DNA from: Myxococcales bacterium
GTDB taxonomy: Bacteria; Myxococcota; Myxococcia; Myxococcales; JAJYLH01
NCBI GenBank assembly: GCA_021787845.1
Contig: JAJYLH010000006.1
Coordinates: 1-64,000, forward strand
Direction of reading: 5' to 3'
Length of the DNA stretch: 64,000 nt
Under the pieces are notes generated by a model, which made no database searches, had not been told where the DNA came from, and was given only the letters and a program-made list of their open reading frames with translations. Numbering within the stretch: the stretch's first letter is position 1; each line of letters opens with the position of its first letter. A program made the translations under genes and the position numbers. Positions 51,833-59,876 of the stretch are shown piece after piece.

Positions 51833-54385
51833 ATGCGCGCCTCAGCCGCCCTCGCGTCCGCCCTCTCGCTTCTGGCCTTCGGTTGCACGAAGGGACCCTC
51901 GGCGACCAGCGGCTGCCAGACGAACCTCGACTGCAAGAGCGGCCAGACCTGCGTCGACGGGACCTGCACCGGCACCGCGACCACCGTCGACTGCGGCAAA
52001 GAGGCCGCCTGCAACGCCGACGCGAACTGCGGCGCTAAGGGGCGCTGCGAGGGCGGCTGCTGCCTGCCCTCCTGCGCTAAGGACGAAGACTGCGGCGAGG
52101 CGATGGTCTGCCGCGAATCGGTCTGCGTCGAAGAAGGCGCGCCGTGCGTCGAGAACGCCGACTGCGCGGGCAACGTCTCCGCTCCGGTGTGCGAGGTCTC
52201 GACCGGCACCTGCGTCGGCTGCCTTAGCGACCACGACTGCCAGACCGGCCAGACCTGCTCGAACCACGGCTGCGAGACCCCGGTGACGACCGGCTGCTCC
52301 TCCGACGCGGACTGCACGCAAAACCCCGACCTGCCGCACTGCCTCATCGCGGAAGAGAAGTGCGTCGGCTGCCTCACCGACCAGCAGTGCGTCAAGCCGC
52401 CCAACGGCACCGTCACCTGCGACCCGGCGAACTTCGCCTGCCGCGACGTCTATCCCGGCTGCGGCATCGACGCCGACTGCGCCTCGAGCCCGCTCGGCAA
52501 GCACTGCGACGCTTCCACCCGCACCTGCGTCGCCTGCCTCCAGGACAGCGACTGCCCTGCCGGGCAGCACTGCACCCGCGAGCACGCCTGCCAGGCCGCG
52601 ACCGGCTGCACCCCGGGGACCTCCACCGGCTGCCCGCACGGGAAGGTCTGCCGCTCCGACCGGACCTGCGTCGAGTGCCTCTCCCCCGCCCAGTGCAAGA
52701 CGGGCCAAATCTGCCAGGCGAACCACTGCGTCGCCCGGGTCAACGGCTGCTGGGAGAAATCGATGTGCTGGGACCCGACCCCGGCCTGCGACTTGACCAC
52801 CCGGACCTGCGTCGCCTGCCGCAACGACGCCGACTGCTCGAACCGCTTCTGCGAGAACGGCACCTGCGTCAAGTGCGCGAGCGACATCGACTGCGCGGAG
52901 TCCACCTTGATCTCCCGGCCCTATTGCGACAACGGCCATTGCGAAGAGTGCCAGGGTGACGTCAACTGCTCGAATGGCCAGGTCTGCGTCGACGGCACCT
53001 GCGGGCCGGACCCGACCGACACCCCCTGCCCCGAAGACGGCGTCTGCCCCCGGCAGCTCGTCTGCACCGACCCCGACGGCGCCGGCTCCTACTGCCGCAC
53101 CCCGTGCGATCCGTACGCCGCCGGCAATCCCTGCCCCGACGGGAAGCGCTGCGCCCTCGCCTACTTCTCAGGAGGGCTGCCGCAGGGCGCCTGCGTCCCC
53201 GTCAACTCCGGCCTCCCGCAACAGGGTGCCCCGTGCAGCGTCCTTCAGCCGTGCGACGTCGGGTTGGTCTGCGTGCCCGACGGCGCCGACCAGGGCGCCT
53301 GCCGGCGGCTGTGCAACCCGAACGCCTCCTCGTCGGCCTGCGGCAGCGGTACCGCTTGTCAGGCCGTCGTCGACGTCGACCCGCTCGGCGTCCCGCACGC
53401 GGTCGGCGCCTGCTTCCCCCCCTCGCGCTACCTCGAAGCGTGCTCGTCCGACGCCTCCTGCGACGCCGGCCAGGTCTGCGCGCCGGGCCCGAACCCCCAG
53501 CTCCCGACGCAGTTTCGCAACGAGTGCACCTGGCCCGTCGGCACCCGCGGCGGCGGCGAGCCGTGCGATCGCGACACCGACTGCAAGAGCGGCCTCTGCC
53601 TCCTGGCGATGCCGGCCGGCCTCGGCGCTCAAGGCTTCTGCATGGGCGGCTGCACTTCCGACTCCGACTGCCCGGCGCGAGTCGACGCCAAGAAGGGCGG
53701 CGCCTGCGAGAGCTATCCGGTCCCCTGGCACGACCAGTCGGGCGCACCGACCACCGTCCAGCTCGACACCTGCGTCGCCCAGTGCACCGAGGACCTGGAG
53801 TGCCCGAGCGGCATGACCTGCGTCGCGGTGCCCGACGCGACCAGCACCTCTTTCGTCACCCGCTGCCAGGCGTGGACCAGCGTCCAGGCCGGCAAGGGCG
53901 GCGCGCCCTGCGCCAGCGGCGCCGACTGCCGCAGCGGCGACTGCATCATCTTCGGCTCTCGCACGGTCGGCATCTGCCAGGCGGTTTGCGGCCCCTCGGG
54001 GAACCAGAACTGCGCGGCGGGCGCGGTCTGCCCCGCCGACGGGGTGATGCAGCCGGTCCGCTCTGGCGCCTACGCCCCCGCGCCCATCTGCTGGACCCGC
54101 CCCTGCGCGACGAACGCCGACTGCGGCGCCGGCCGCGTCTGCGGCGCCCAGCTCGATCCGACGAACGCGAACGACTTCGTCCTCTCCTGCCAGCCGGCGG
54201 AAGGCTCTGGCGGCGGCGGCGCCCCTTGCACCCAGCCGACCGACTGCGCGACCAACTTCTGCGTGAGCTGGGGAAGCGGTGGGCGCTGCTTCGGCACCTG
54301 CTCCACCGGCGCCGACTGCGCCACCGGCTCCCGCTGCGCCTCCTGGTCTCAAGCGGGCGGAGCGGACGTGTGCGTCCCGCAATAG
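51833..54385 (+). CDS. Large cysteine-rich lipoprotein (850 residues)
   Basis: Lipoprotein signal MRASAALASALSLLAFGC (Cys18). The mature protein is built almost entirely of short Cys modules such as CQTNLDCKSGQTCVDGTC and CLSDHDCQTGQTC, twenty or more in number, then longer Cys loops in the C-terminal third. Likely a rod-like, disulfide-rich surface protein related to the EGF/Dickkopf-like modules found across Myxococcota. The same module type is used at 11085-12149 and 59873-61132. Function unknown. Confidence 0.82.
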   Translation: MRASAALASALSLLAFGCTKGPSATSGCQTNLDCKSGQTCVDGTCTGTATTVDCGKEAACNADANCGAKGRCEGGCCLPSCAKDEDCGEAMVCRESVCVEEGAPCVENADCAGNVSAPVCEVSTGTCVGCLSDHDCQTGQTCSNHGCETPVTTGCSSDADCTQNPDLPHCLIAEEKCVGCLTDQQCVKPPNGTVTCDPANFACRDVYPGCGIDADCASSPLGKHCDASTRTCVACLQDSDCPAGQHCTREHACQAATGCTPGTSTGCPHGKVCRSDRTCVECLSPAQCKTGQICQANHCVARVNGCWEKSMCWDPTPACDLTTRTCVACRNDADCSNRFCENGTCVKCASDIDCAESTLISRPYCDNGHCEECQGDVNCSNGQVCVDGTCGPDPTDTPCPEDGVCPRQLVCTDPDGAGSYCRTPCDPYAAGNPCPDGKRCALAYFSGGLPQGACVPVNSGLPQQGAPCSVLQPCDVGLVCVPDGADQGACRRLCNPNASSSACGSGTACQAVVDVDPLGVPHAVGACFPPSRYLEACSSDASCDAGQVCAPGPNPQLPTQFRNECTWPVGTRGGGEPCDRDTDCKSGLCLLAMPAGLGAQGFCMGGCTSDSDCPARVDAKKGGACESYPVPWHDQSGAPTTVQLDTCVAQCTEDLECPSGMTCVAVPDATSTSFVTRCQAWTSVQAGKGGAPCASGADCRSGDCIIFGSRTVGICQAVCGPSGNQNCAAGAVCPADGVMQPVRSGAYAPAPICWTRPCATNADCGAGRVCGAQLDPTNANDFVLSCQPAEGSGGGGAPCTQPTDCATNFCVSWGSGGRCFGTCSTGADCATGSRCASWSQAGGADVCVPQ

Positions 54386-54448
54386 GCAGAAGCGCTCCAG
54401 CTCGGCCGGCGGCCCGCGCCGTTTCGGATCCGAGCCGGCTCGGCGAAG

Positions 54449-54485
54449 CCCTCGACCTCGCGGGTCGGGGGGTCTTCTTTTTTTT
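54449..54485 (+). terminator. Strong intrinsic terminator after the Cys-rich lipoprotein gene
   Basis: A 9-bp stem (CCCTCGACC, loop TCGCG, GGTCGGGGG; one T-G pair) is followed by GTCTTC and eight T (54478-54485), 63 bp after the stop. This is the clearest Rho-independent terminator in the window. Confidence 0.85.
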
Positions 54486-54502
54486 GCCGATTCGCGGCTT
54501 CG

Positions 54503-54554
54503 GCAGTTTACTGCATGTTCTTCGCCAACGACTGGGAACACGGCAGTATACTGC
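54503..54554. promoter_or_regulatory. 52-bp symmetric element with two GCAGTNNACTGC palindromes
   Basis: GCAGTTTACTGC (54503-54514) and GCAGTATACTGC (54543-54554, a perfect 12-bp palindrome) are 40 bp apart centre to centre, about four helical turns. Between them TGTTC (54516-54520) and GAACA (54536-54540) form a further inverted pair. It looks like a double operator or a recombination site. It lies between convergent genes, where a promoter is not expected. Confidence 0.5.
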
Positions 54555-54693
54555 TACCCGCGATTTTCGCGAAGGAAGGGCCCCCCCGAGGGTCGGGCGC
54601 CGACGGCGGACCGGCCGAGCCGCCTGGCTCCGCCTTTGCTGATCGATTGCCTACTCGGTTGACGCCACCCGGTCCAACCGAACGCCGACCGCC

Positions 54694-54767
54694 GCTCCCT
54701 CACGGTGCGGTACTGACTTGCGCTTGCACGCAGGCGAGCCCGATCCGTACCGCGACCGTGAGGGAGC
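54694..54767. repeat. 74-bp inverted repeat (20-bp arms, 33-nt loop)
   Basis: Arms 54694-54713 and 54747-54767 pair over 20 positions with a single bulged base (right arm 21 nt). The left arm begins GCTCCCTCACGGT and the right arm ends ACCGTGAGGGAGC. The loop carries GCTTGC/GGCGAGC. It is 61 bp from the end of the alpha/beta-hydrolase gene. It could be a terminator without T-run, a small-RNA hairpin or an integron-like folded site; no evidence selects among them. Confidence 0.5.
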
Positions 54768-54827
54768 CGCATGGCCGATAAGCTCCGGTGGCATCAAGCG
54801 GACGAGCAGTTGCTGATCGACACCGCT

Positions 54828-55754
54828 CTAGCCCAGCGGGTGCGCCATCTTCGGCAAGCCCAGCCGGTCGATCAGGAACCGCTCGAGCCTCAGGCAGACG
54901 AGCTCGGGCTGCTCGACCAGCGCCGCGTGCGAGCCGCCGCGCAGCACGCACAGCTCCGCGCCGGGGATGGTCTTCGCCATCCGCTCCGACAGCCACAGCG
55001 GCGCGAACTTGTCGTGGTCAGCGCCGAAGACCAGCACCGGCACCCGGACATGCGGCAGCAGGTCCGACGCGTCGTGGTCCTGCAGATCGAACGCGAGCTG
55101 GAAGTAGGTGCCGAGGTCGACTGTCGCGAGGTGCTCGAGGTACGGCTTCATCTCCTCCGCCGGGCACAGCTTGGAGTTGACGAGCCCCAAGAGCTTCGCC
55201 GCCTCGAACACGCCCGGGGCGGTCGCGACGGCGCGCATCACCTGCTGCGCGAGGCGTGGCTGGGCGAGCGCGACCCGGCGCATCAGCTCGAGCGCCGACA
55301 CCGACCGCGGGGTGTCGAAGAACGTCTCCACCGTGTGGCCGTAGCCGCCGAGCGTCGGGACCAGGCCCCGCACCCGCTCGGGCGCGCGCCGGTAGGTCTC
55401 CAGAATCACCTGCGAGCCCAGCGAATGCCCCGCGAGCACCGCCCGGTCGAGGCCCAGATGATCCATCAGCAGGACGAGATCATCCGCGCAGGTCCCGATG
55501 CCGAAGCCGCTCTCGGGCGCCGGTCCCGACTGGCCGTGGCCCCGGTAGTCCCACACCACCACCCGATAGGCGGGGGCGAAAGCGCTCACCACGAAATGCC
55601 AGAAGAAGGTGGAGACGGCGAGGCCGTTGCAGAGGACCAAGGCCGGGCCCGAGCCTTCCGCCCGGTAGTAGAGCTGCCCGCCGTTCGGTGCCGGGCAGAA
55701 GCCCTCTCGAAGCTCGTATCCGCTGCCGCTCGGCGCCGCCGCCGCCGTTTCCAT
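54828..55754 (-). CDS. Alpha/beta hydrolase
   Basis: 308 residues. Oxyanion region LVLCNGLAVSTFFW, nucleophile elbow AGHSLGSQ with Ser111, Asp in VFGADHDKFAPLW and His in GGSHAALVEQPE, so a complete triad. A helical cap lies at about 135-215. Substrate not predictable; esterase, lipase and haloperoxidase-like relatives are possible. It starts 14 bp after the OmpA-family gene, apparently as the third gene of that operon. Confidence 0.9.
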   Translation of the reverse strand: METAAAAPSGSGYELREGFCPAPNGGQLYYRAEGSGPALVLCNGLAVSTFFWHFVVSAFAPAYRVVVWDYRGHGQSGPAPESGFGIGTCADDLVLLMDHLGLDRAVLAGHSLGSQVILETYRRAPERVRGLVPTLGGYGHTVETFFDTPRSVSALELMRRVALAQPRLAQQVMRAVATAPGVFEAAKLLGLVNSKLCPAEEMKPYLEHLATVDLGTYFQLAFDLQDHDASDLLPHVRVPVLVFGADHDKFAPLWLSERMAKTIPGAELCVLRGGSHAALVEQPELVCLRLERFLIDRLGLPKMAHPLG

Positions 55755-55768
55755 GAGCTGTCGCCTTG

Positions 55769-56842
55769 CTACTGCGCGGTGATGGTGAACTCCACCCGGC
55801 GGTTCATCGCGCGTCCGCGGGCGGTCGCATTGGTGGCAATCGGCACGGTCTCGCCGTAACCCTGCGCCGTCATCCGGTCGGGCGAGACGCCCTGGTCGAC
55901 GAGGAAGGTCCGCACCGACTCCGCCCGGTGCTGCGAGAGCCTCAGGTTGTAGGATGCCTTGCCGACCGAGTCGGTGTGGCCCTCGATGCGCACCTGGATG
56001 CGCGGATAGTCCTTGAGGACCTGGGCCACCTGGTCGAGCAGGTCGTAGGAGTCAGGCAGAATCCGGTACCGGTTGGTCGCGAAGTGGACCTGTTGCTTGA
56101 TCTCGATCTTGTGCTTCTTGAGCACCACCAGGGTGTAGATGCGCGGGCAACCCTGGTTGTCCACCGGTCCCGCCCGATGCGGGCACTTGTCGGCGAAGTC
56201 CGGCACCCCGTCGCCATCCGAGTCGATGAACGGGCAGCCCTGGTTCCAGGCGGGTCCCGGCATGTTCGGGCAGGCGTCGGTGACGTCCGGCACCCCGTCC
56301 TGGTCGTTGTCCGGGTCCGGGCAGCCGTCCTCGTCCTGGAAGCCGTCGTAGTCCTCCGGCTGCAACGGACACCGGTCGATGTCGTCCAGGATCCCGTCGT
56401 GGTCGGTGTCGAGGACCACCTTCTTCACCACCACTTTCGGCTTCGGCTTCGGCTTCGGCTTCACCACCACCCTGGGCTTGGGCTTCGGCTTCTTCTTGAT
56501 CACCAGGACCGGCTTCGGCCTCTCGATAAGCACCTTCTTCGGCGCGCACGATGCCGAGTTCGCCAGCGCGCGCTCTGCCGCCTGGCTCGCGAGCCGGATG
56601 TGCTCCTCGGCCCGGTCGGCGTTCCCCTCCTCGAGCTCCACATTCGCGAACGCCGTGTTGGCTTCCGCGATCGCGAGATCGCGCGGGGCGCAGCGCTTGG
56701 CGCCGCGCTTACGGGCCTGGTCGATGACCTTCTGGACGCCCGTGGTCTCGTCCCGCACCTGGGGACCCGCACACGAGCAGCACAAGAGCCCGGCGGCAGC
56801 GAAGCCGGTGAGCATCAGCGCCCGAGCTTTGGAGGTGCGCAT
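55769..56842 (-). CDS. OmpA-family protein with thrombospondin type 3 repeats
   Basis: 357 residues. Lipoprotein-like signal (LLCCSC), an N-terminal helical part with DLAIAEANTAFANVELEE (DUF4398-like), a Lys/Pro-rich linker (KKKPKPKPR), three or four Asp-rich calcium-binding repeats (DTDHDGILDDIDRCP and similar), and a C-terminal OmpA domain (IEGHTDSVGKASYNLRLSQH) that binds peptidoglycan. It probably ties the outer membrane to the cell wall. The ATG at 56842 gives the signal peptide; a longer frame to 57232 is a shadow. Confidence 0.92.
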   Translation of the reverse strand: MRTSKARALMLTGFAAAGLLCCSCAGPQVRDETTGVQKVIDQARKRGAKRCAPRDLAIAEANTAFANVELEEGNADRAEEHIRLASQAAERALANSASCAPKKVLIERPKPVLVIKKKPKPKPRVVVKPKPKPKPKVVVKKVVLDTDHDGILDDIDRCPLQPEDYDGFQDEDGCPDPDNDQDGVPDVTDACPNMPGPAWNQGCPFIDSDGDGVPDFADKCPHRAGPVDNQGCPRIYTLVVLKKHKIEIKQQVHFATNRYRILPDSYDLLDQVAQVLKDYPRIQVRIEGHTDSVGKASYNLRLSQHRAESVRTFLVDQGVSPDRMTAQGYGETVPIATNATARGRAMNRRVEFTITAQ

Positions 56843-56862
56843 CGGCAAGCGGCAGGGCTCCT

Positions 56863-57222
56863 CTAGAAGGCTGGCGGCTGCGCGGTCAGGGTCGCGGGAC
56901 CGGACGGCTCCGGGGACGCCGCGGGACCGGGCGGCTCGGCGGTCGCCGCGTTGAGCTTGGCCTCGTTGGCGAGCTTCTCGGCCGTGTCGCCGAAGTCGAT
57001 GGCCGGTCCGTAGCGGCCGTAGGCCTCCTCCTCGCGGGCTTTTTCCAGGTACAGCTCGGCACCGGTGTACTCGTAGACGCTCTTTTCGGCCGCGCCCGCC
57101 TGCTTCGCCTCCGCCAGCGCCGACTCCGCCGACACGATCTTCGTCCGGGCGATGAGCGCGCTGCAGCCGCTCGACAACAGCGCCGCCAAGACGAGCACCC
57201 AGAAGGAAAAGCGCGCCTGCAT
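56863..57222 (-). CDS. DUF4398-domain lipoprotein
   Basis: 119 residues. Lipobox SSGC in MQARFSFWVLVLAALLSSGC. The mature part is a DUF4398 helix pair (ARTKIVSAESALAEAKQAGA, then GAELYLEKAREEEAYGRYGP) with a Pro-rich tail. In many genomes this lipoprotein precedes an OmpA/Pal-type protein; here the gap is 20 bp. First gene of the DUF4398-OmpA-hydrolase operon. Confidence 0.88.
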   Translation of the reverse strand: MQARFSFWVLVLAALLSSGCSALIARTKIVSAESALAEAKQAGAAEKSVYEYTGAELYLEKAREEEAYGRYGPAIDFGDTAEKLANEAKLNAATAEPPGPAASPEPSGPATLTAQPPAF

Positions 57223-57505
57223 GCCGCTCCAACCCCGCTTCTGCGAGAGCGAGCCGGGAAGGGATTTCGTGGATACTCGCGAACGCGAGGTGGTGTCAAG
57301 AAGCCACCGCGACGAAAGCCCCCCGACCTACCGACCGCTCCTCAGCATCGGCGCCGCCTTTCCCGGCCGCCAGAGCCGGCCGTCGGCTTCGCGAGTCGGC
57401 GCGAACGGTCCCTCGGGGCCCCCCGCCCTCCACCGCCGGTCCCCGAGCGTCCAGCGCGCCTCGCAAGGGAGCGCGGCCGACGATGGGCAACGGCGGCGCA
57501 GCGTC

Positions 57506-57856
57506 CTAGCTGGAGCGCTTCTGCTTACCTTTCTTCGGTGCGGCCGCCTCGGGCGCGGGCGCGGGATGGGCCGTCGAGAGCTTCTCCAGGTCCGCCGCCA
57601 TCGCCGAAAGGTGTTTGAGCTTCGCCCCGTCGACGCCCCGCCCGATCAAGAGCTGGCGGTTCTCCTGCGCGAGCGGCTCGATCGCCCGCGCCAACCGGAC
57701 CGCCTGCGCCGGCGTCTGCGGAGCCGGCTCGCCCACCTGGAACTCGCGCTGCAGGTCCACGTTCCCCGGCAGCGCCCGCTTCACCGCGTCTTGAATCTCG
57801 GTCACCCGCTCGATGATCCGATCGAGCAGCAGCCGCTCTTCCGCCGACAGCGTCAC
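57506..57856 (-). CDS. Hypothetical protein
   Basis: 116 residues from a GTG at 57856 with GGGAGAG seven nt upstream, preferred over the ATG at 57904. Two helices (SAEERLLLDRIIERVTEIQD and AQAVRLARAIEPLAQENRQL) joined by a Pro-rich loop, ending in a Lys-rich tail. No family recognised. It follows the membrane-protein gene by 78 bp in the same direction. Confidence 0.6.
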   Translation of the reverse strand: MTLSAEERLLLDRIIERVTEIQDAVKRALPGNVDLQREFQVGEPAPQTPAQAVRLARAIEPLAQENRQLLIGRGVDGAKLKHLSAMAADLEKLSTAHPAPAPEAAAPKKGKQKRSS

Positions 57857-57934
57857 TTTGTCTCTCCCTTCCGCCCGGAAGTCTTCTCCGCTGCGCTCGA
57901 GCATCCGATGGAAGAAGCAAGAGCGGGAACGAGC

Positions 57935-58621
57935 TTACTCGAAGTAGCGGGCGTAGCGGGCGCGCTCCTCGGCGTCGCGCCTGCGCCGGGCGGCCGCCTC
58001 GGCCTTCGCCGCCTTGCGCCGGCCCCTTCGGACGCGACGCGCCTCGCGCCACGGCTCGAGGCTCAGCCCCACGACAGCCAGAACCCCGAAGAGCCCCAGC
58101 CAGGCGGCGGGGAGCCGAAAGAGCGCGTCGCTCACCTTGAGGACGGCGCACAACGACCAGGCGCCGAGGCCCAAGAGCGCCGCGCCGACGACCGGCGGCA
58201 GCGCCGCCGAGAGCGAGGTCGAGAAGACCCCGACCACCATCGCACAGGTGAGCCCCACTCCGAGCCGCGTCACGTCGGCGTCGATACCGACCAGCGCGCC
58301 CAGCGGTCCACCGAGGATGAACCCGACGGCAGCGCTGACGGCGAGCGTCGCGAGCCGCGGCACCGCGAGGCCGAGCGCGGCCCCGAGGACGGCCGCGATG
58401 GCGAGCGTGAGCGCTAACGGAGGCAGGCGCCCCTCCAGCTTGGCGACGACGACGTGGGCGACGAAGGCCGTGCCGGCCGCCGAGAGGACCCCGGCCGCCG
58501 GGCGGAACGCCGGCTTCCCGAGCACGAGCAGGGCCGCTCCACCGGCGGCCAGGAGCGCTCCCGCCCACACGCCCAGCGAGGCGACGACCCGCGCGGCGTC
58601 GAGGAGCGCTCCGAGAGACAT
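57935..58621 (-). CDS. Hypothetical polytopic membrane protein
   Basis: 228 residues with six to seven hydrophobic segments, each of 18-22 residues, ending in a long basic tail (RRVRRGRRKAAKAEAAARRR). The Gly/Ala-rich helix pattern resembles DUF4203-type membrane proteins, but I cannot assign it firmly. It starts 44 bp after the preceding small gene; the two probably form one transcript. Confidence 0.7.
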   Translation of the reverse strand: MSLGALLDAARVVASLGVWAGALLAAGGAALLVLGKPAFRPAAGVLSAAGTAFVAHVVVAKLEGRLPPLALTLAIAAVLGAALGLAVPRLATLAVSAAVGFILGGPLGALVGIDADVTRLGVGLTCAMVVGVFSTSLSAALPPVVGAALLGLGAWSLCAVLKVSDALFRLPAAWLGLFGVLAVVGLSLEPWREARRVRRGRRKAAKAEAAARRRRDAEERARYARYFE

Positions 58622-58665
58622 GGCGCCTCGCCAAAGCGCGCTCCTCCATCGAGCGCGGCTTCGCT

Positions 58666-58935
58666 CTAGGGATGGCCCTGCCGGAAGACGAACCAGAACA
58701 GGAGGATCAACACGACGAGGATGATGAGGCCGGTCACCACCGCCGCCCGGTCGACGTGGGTCGAGCGAGCGATGACCGCCGCTTCCGCCTTCGCCGCCTC
58801 CGAGGCCGCCGGGTCGGCGAGCACCTCTCGCGCGAGCTGGCGCGCCAGGCGGTAGTCGCCCTCCGCGAGCGCTTCTCTTGCCCGGGAGCACTCCGGGGTG
58901 CCCGGCGACGCGGGACGCTTGCGGCTGTCGGCCAT
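58666..58935 (-). CDS. Small tail-anchored hypothetical protein
   Basis: 89 residues: a basic N-terminus, a helical part (AREALAEGDYRLARQLAREV) resembling a single TPR-like hairpin, and a C-terminal membrane helix (VVTGLIILVVLILLFWFVF). No family assigned. Upstream of and probably co-transcribed with the polytopic membrane protein gene. Confidence 0.65.
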   Translation of the reverse strand: MADSRKRPASPGTPECSRAREALAEGDYRLARQLAREVLADPAASEAAKAEAAVIARSTHVDRAAVVTGLIILVVLILLFWFVFRQGHP

Positions 58936-59034
58936 CGGTCGGGTCCTGTCGGAAAAGCGCTTGCGCGAGCAGCGCCATCCCGGGTGAAACAGAGCGTCGC
59001 ACCCTAACCGACCGGCGGCAAGCGGAGCAAGCCT

Positions 59035-59247
59035 TCAGGAGGTCTCGCGGACCGGCGCAGCCAGGCTCGGCGCCGCGCGTGCCCGATCGTCCTCCCGCGG
59101 ACGAAGGTGCGGCGCGCGGTCCAGGTCCGGGTAGCCCCGTTCGCCGTGCTGGGAGGCGTCTGCGCCCTCGAGCTCCTCCTGCTCGCTCAGGCGCAGGCCG
59201 ATCGTCGCCTGGAGGAACTTCAACAGGCCGAACGAGACCGCTGCCAT
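59035..59247 (-). pseudogene. amt: Ammonium transporter C-terminal fragment
   Basis: The translation from 59247 gives VSFGLLKFLQATIGLRLSEQ, then EELEGADASQHGERGYPDL. This matches the end of Amt/AmtB: last helix, then GLRVSEEEE...GLD...HGE-x-Y. Only about 45 residues of the family remain, followed by a 25-residue tail. The upstream 350 or so residues are missing: the sequence continues directly into the 120-bp repeat copy B, whose end (CATGGCAGCG) supplies the ATG. No glnK gene or rest of amt is nearby. Confidence 0.72.
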
Positions 59248-59357
59248 GAAAAAGGCGGTATCGGCCGCTGGCCCGACGCCAGGCCGGCCGCCTCGAACCA
59301 CCGTCCTTTTTCATCGCACATGCTGAGCCATCGGCTCATGACGTCTCGGGACGAGCG
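59239..59357 (-). repeat. 120-bp dispersed repeat, copy B
   Basis: Inverted copy of 4392-4511 (about 94% identical by eye). The outer stem here reads GGTGGT with ACCGCC, so one A-T pair is replaced by G-T pairing and the stem is kept. It lies directly against the amt fragment on one side and 33 bp from the end of the DUF1566 gene on the other. Confidence 0.8.
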
Positions 59358-59390
59358 GGCGATGACCCAGGCTGGTGGGGGCGGGCCACT

Positions 59391-59876
59391 CTAGGGCAGG
59401 ACGGCGGCGGTGCGCACACAGCGGTAGGGCATCTGTTGACCGGCGCTGTGCGGTCCGGCGGTGCCATCCTCGAAGTCGACCGCCCAGTAGTTGTTGGGTT
59501 CGGCGGGATCGGCGTAGGCCGTCGAGGTCCAGTAGGGCTCCAGCTCGGTATCCGGGAAGGCGTCGGTGTCGATGGCCGGCTCGACCTGGGTGACGTCGAC
59601 CAGGGTCACGAGCTCCGCCGCCGTCGGCAGCCGCCAGCTGCTCCCGGCGACGGACTCGAGCCCTGGGCAGCTTCGCGCGGACGCGAAGTCGAGCGGGGCG
59701 TTGGTCGCCCGCTGCCAGATGAGCCCGGTCCGCCGGTCGGTCACCTCGGTGGCGGCGACCTTGTACCGCCCCTCGGGAGCGGTCGCGTGGGCCATGAGCG
59801 CTAGAGCCGAGCTCAGGAGAATCGAGAGCGCCAAGAGCCCCGCGGGCCTGGTCGCCAGTCGCTTGAACCTCATCAT
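59391..59876 (-). CDS. DUF1566 (Lcl-type) secreted protein
   Basis: 161 residues. N-terminal signal or anchor helix (about 10-30), then one DUF1566 domain: RYKVAATEVTDRRTGLIWQR, SSWRLPTAAELVTLVD and NYWAVDFEDGTAG with a terminal YRCVRT. Lcl/DUF1566 proteins are surface-exposed and adhesin-like in other bacteria. Its ATG overlaps the stop of the preceding Cys-rich DUF1566 gene by 4 nt (ATGA). Confidence 0.85.
   Translation of the reverse strand: MMRFKRLATRPAGLLALSILLSSALALMAHATAPEGRYKVAATEVTDRRTGLIWQRATNAPLDFASARSCPGLESVAGSSWRLPTAAELVTLVDVTQVEPAIDTDAFPDTELEPYWTSTAYADPAEPNNYWAVDFEDGTAGPHSAGQQMPYRCVRTAAVLP

Noticed and set aside
54515-54781. 88-residue plus-strand frame (MFFANDWEHG...) across the convergent gap
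   Set aside because: No ribosome-binding site, no family, and it spans the palindromes and hairpins; codon use is unlike the neighbours.
57296-57490. 64-residue minus-strand frame between the hypothetical gene and the DUF4398 gene
   Set aside because: Low-complexity Arg/Gly-rich product and no ribosome-binding site; the 283-bp gap otherwise shows nothing distinctive.
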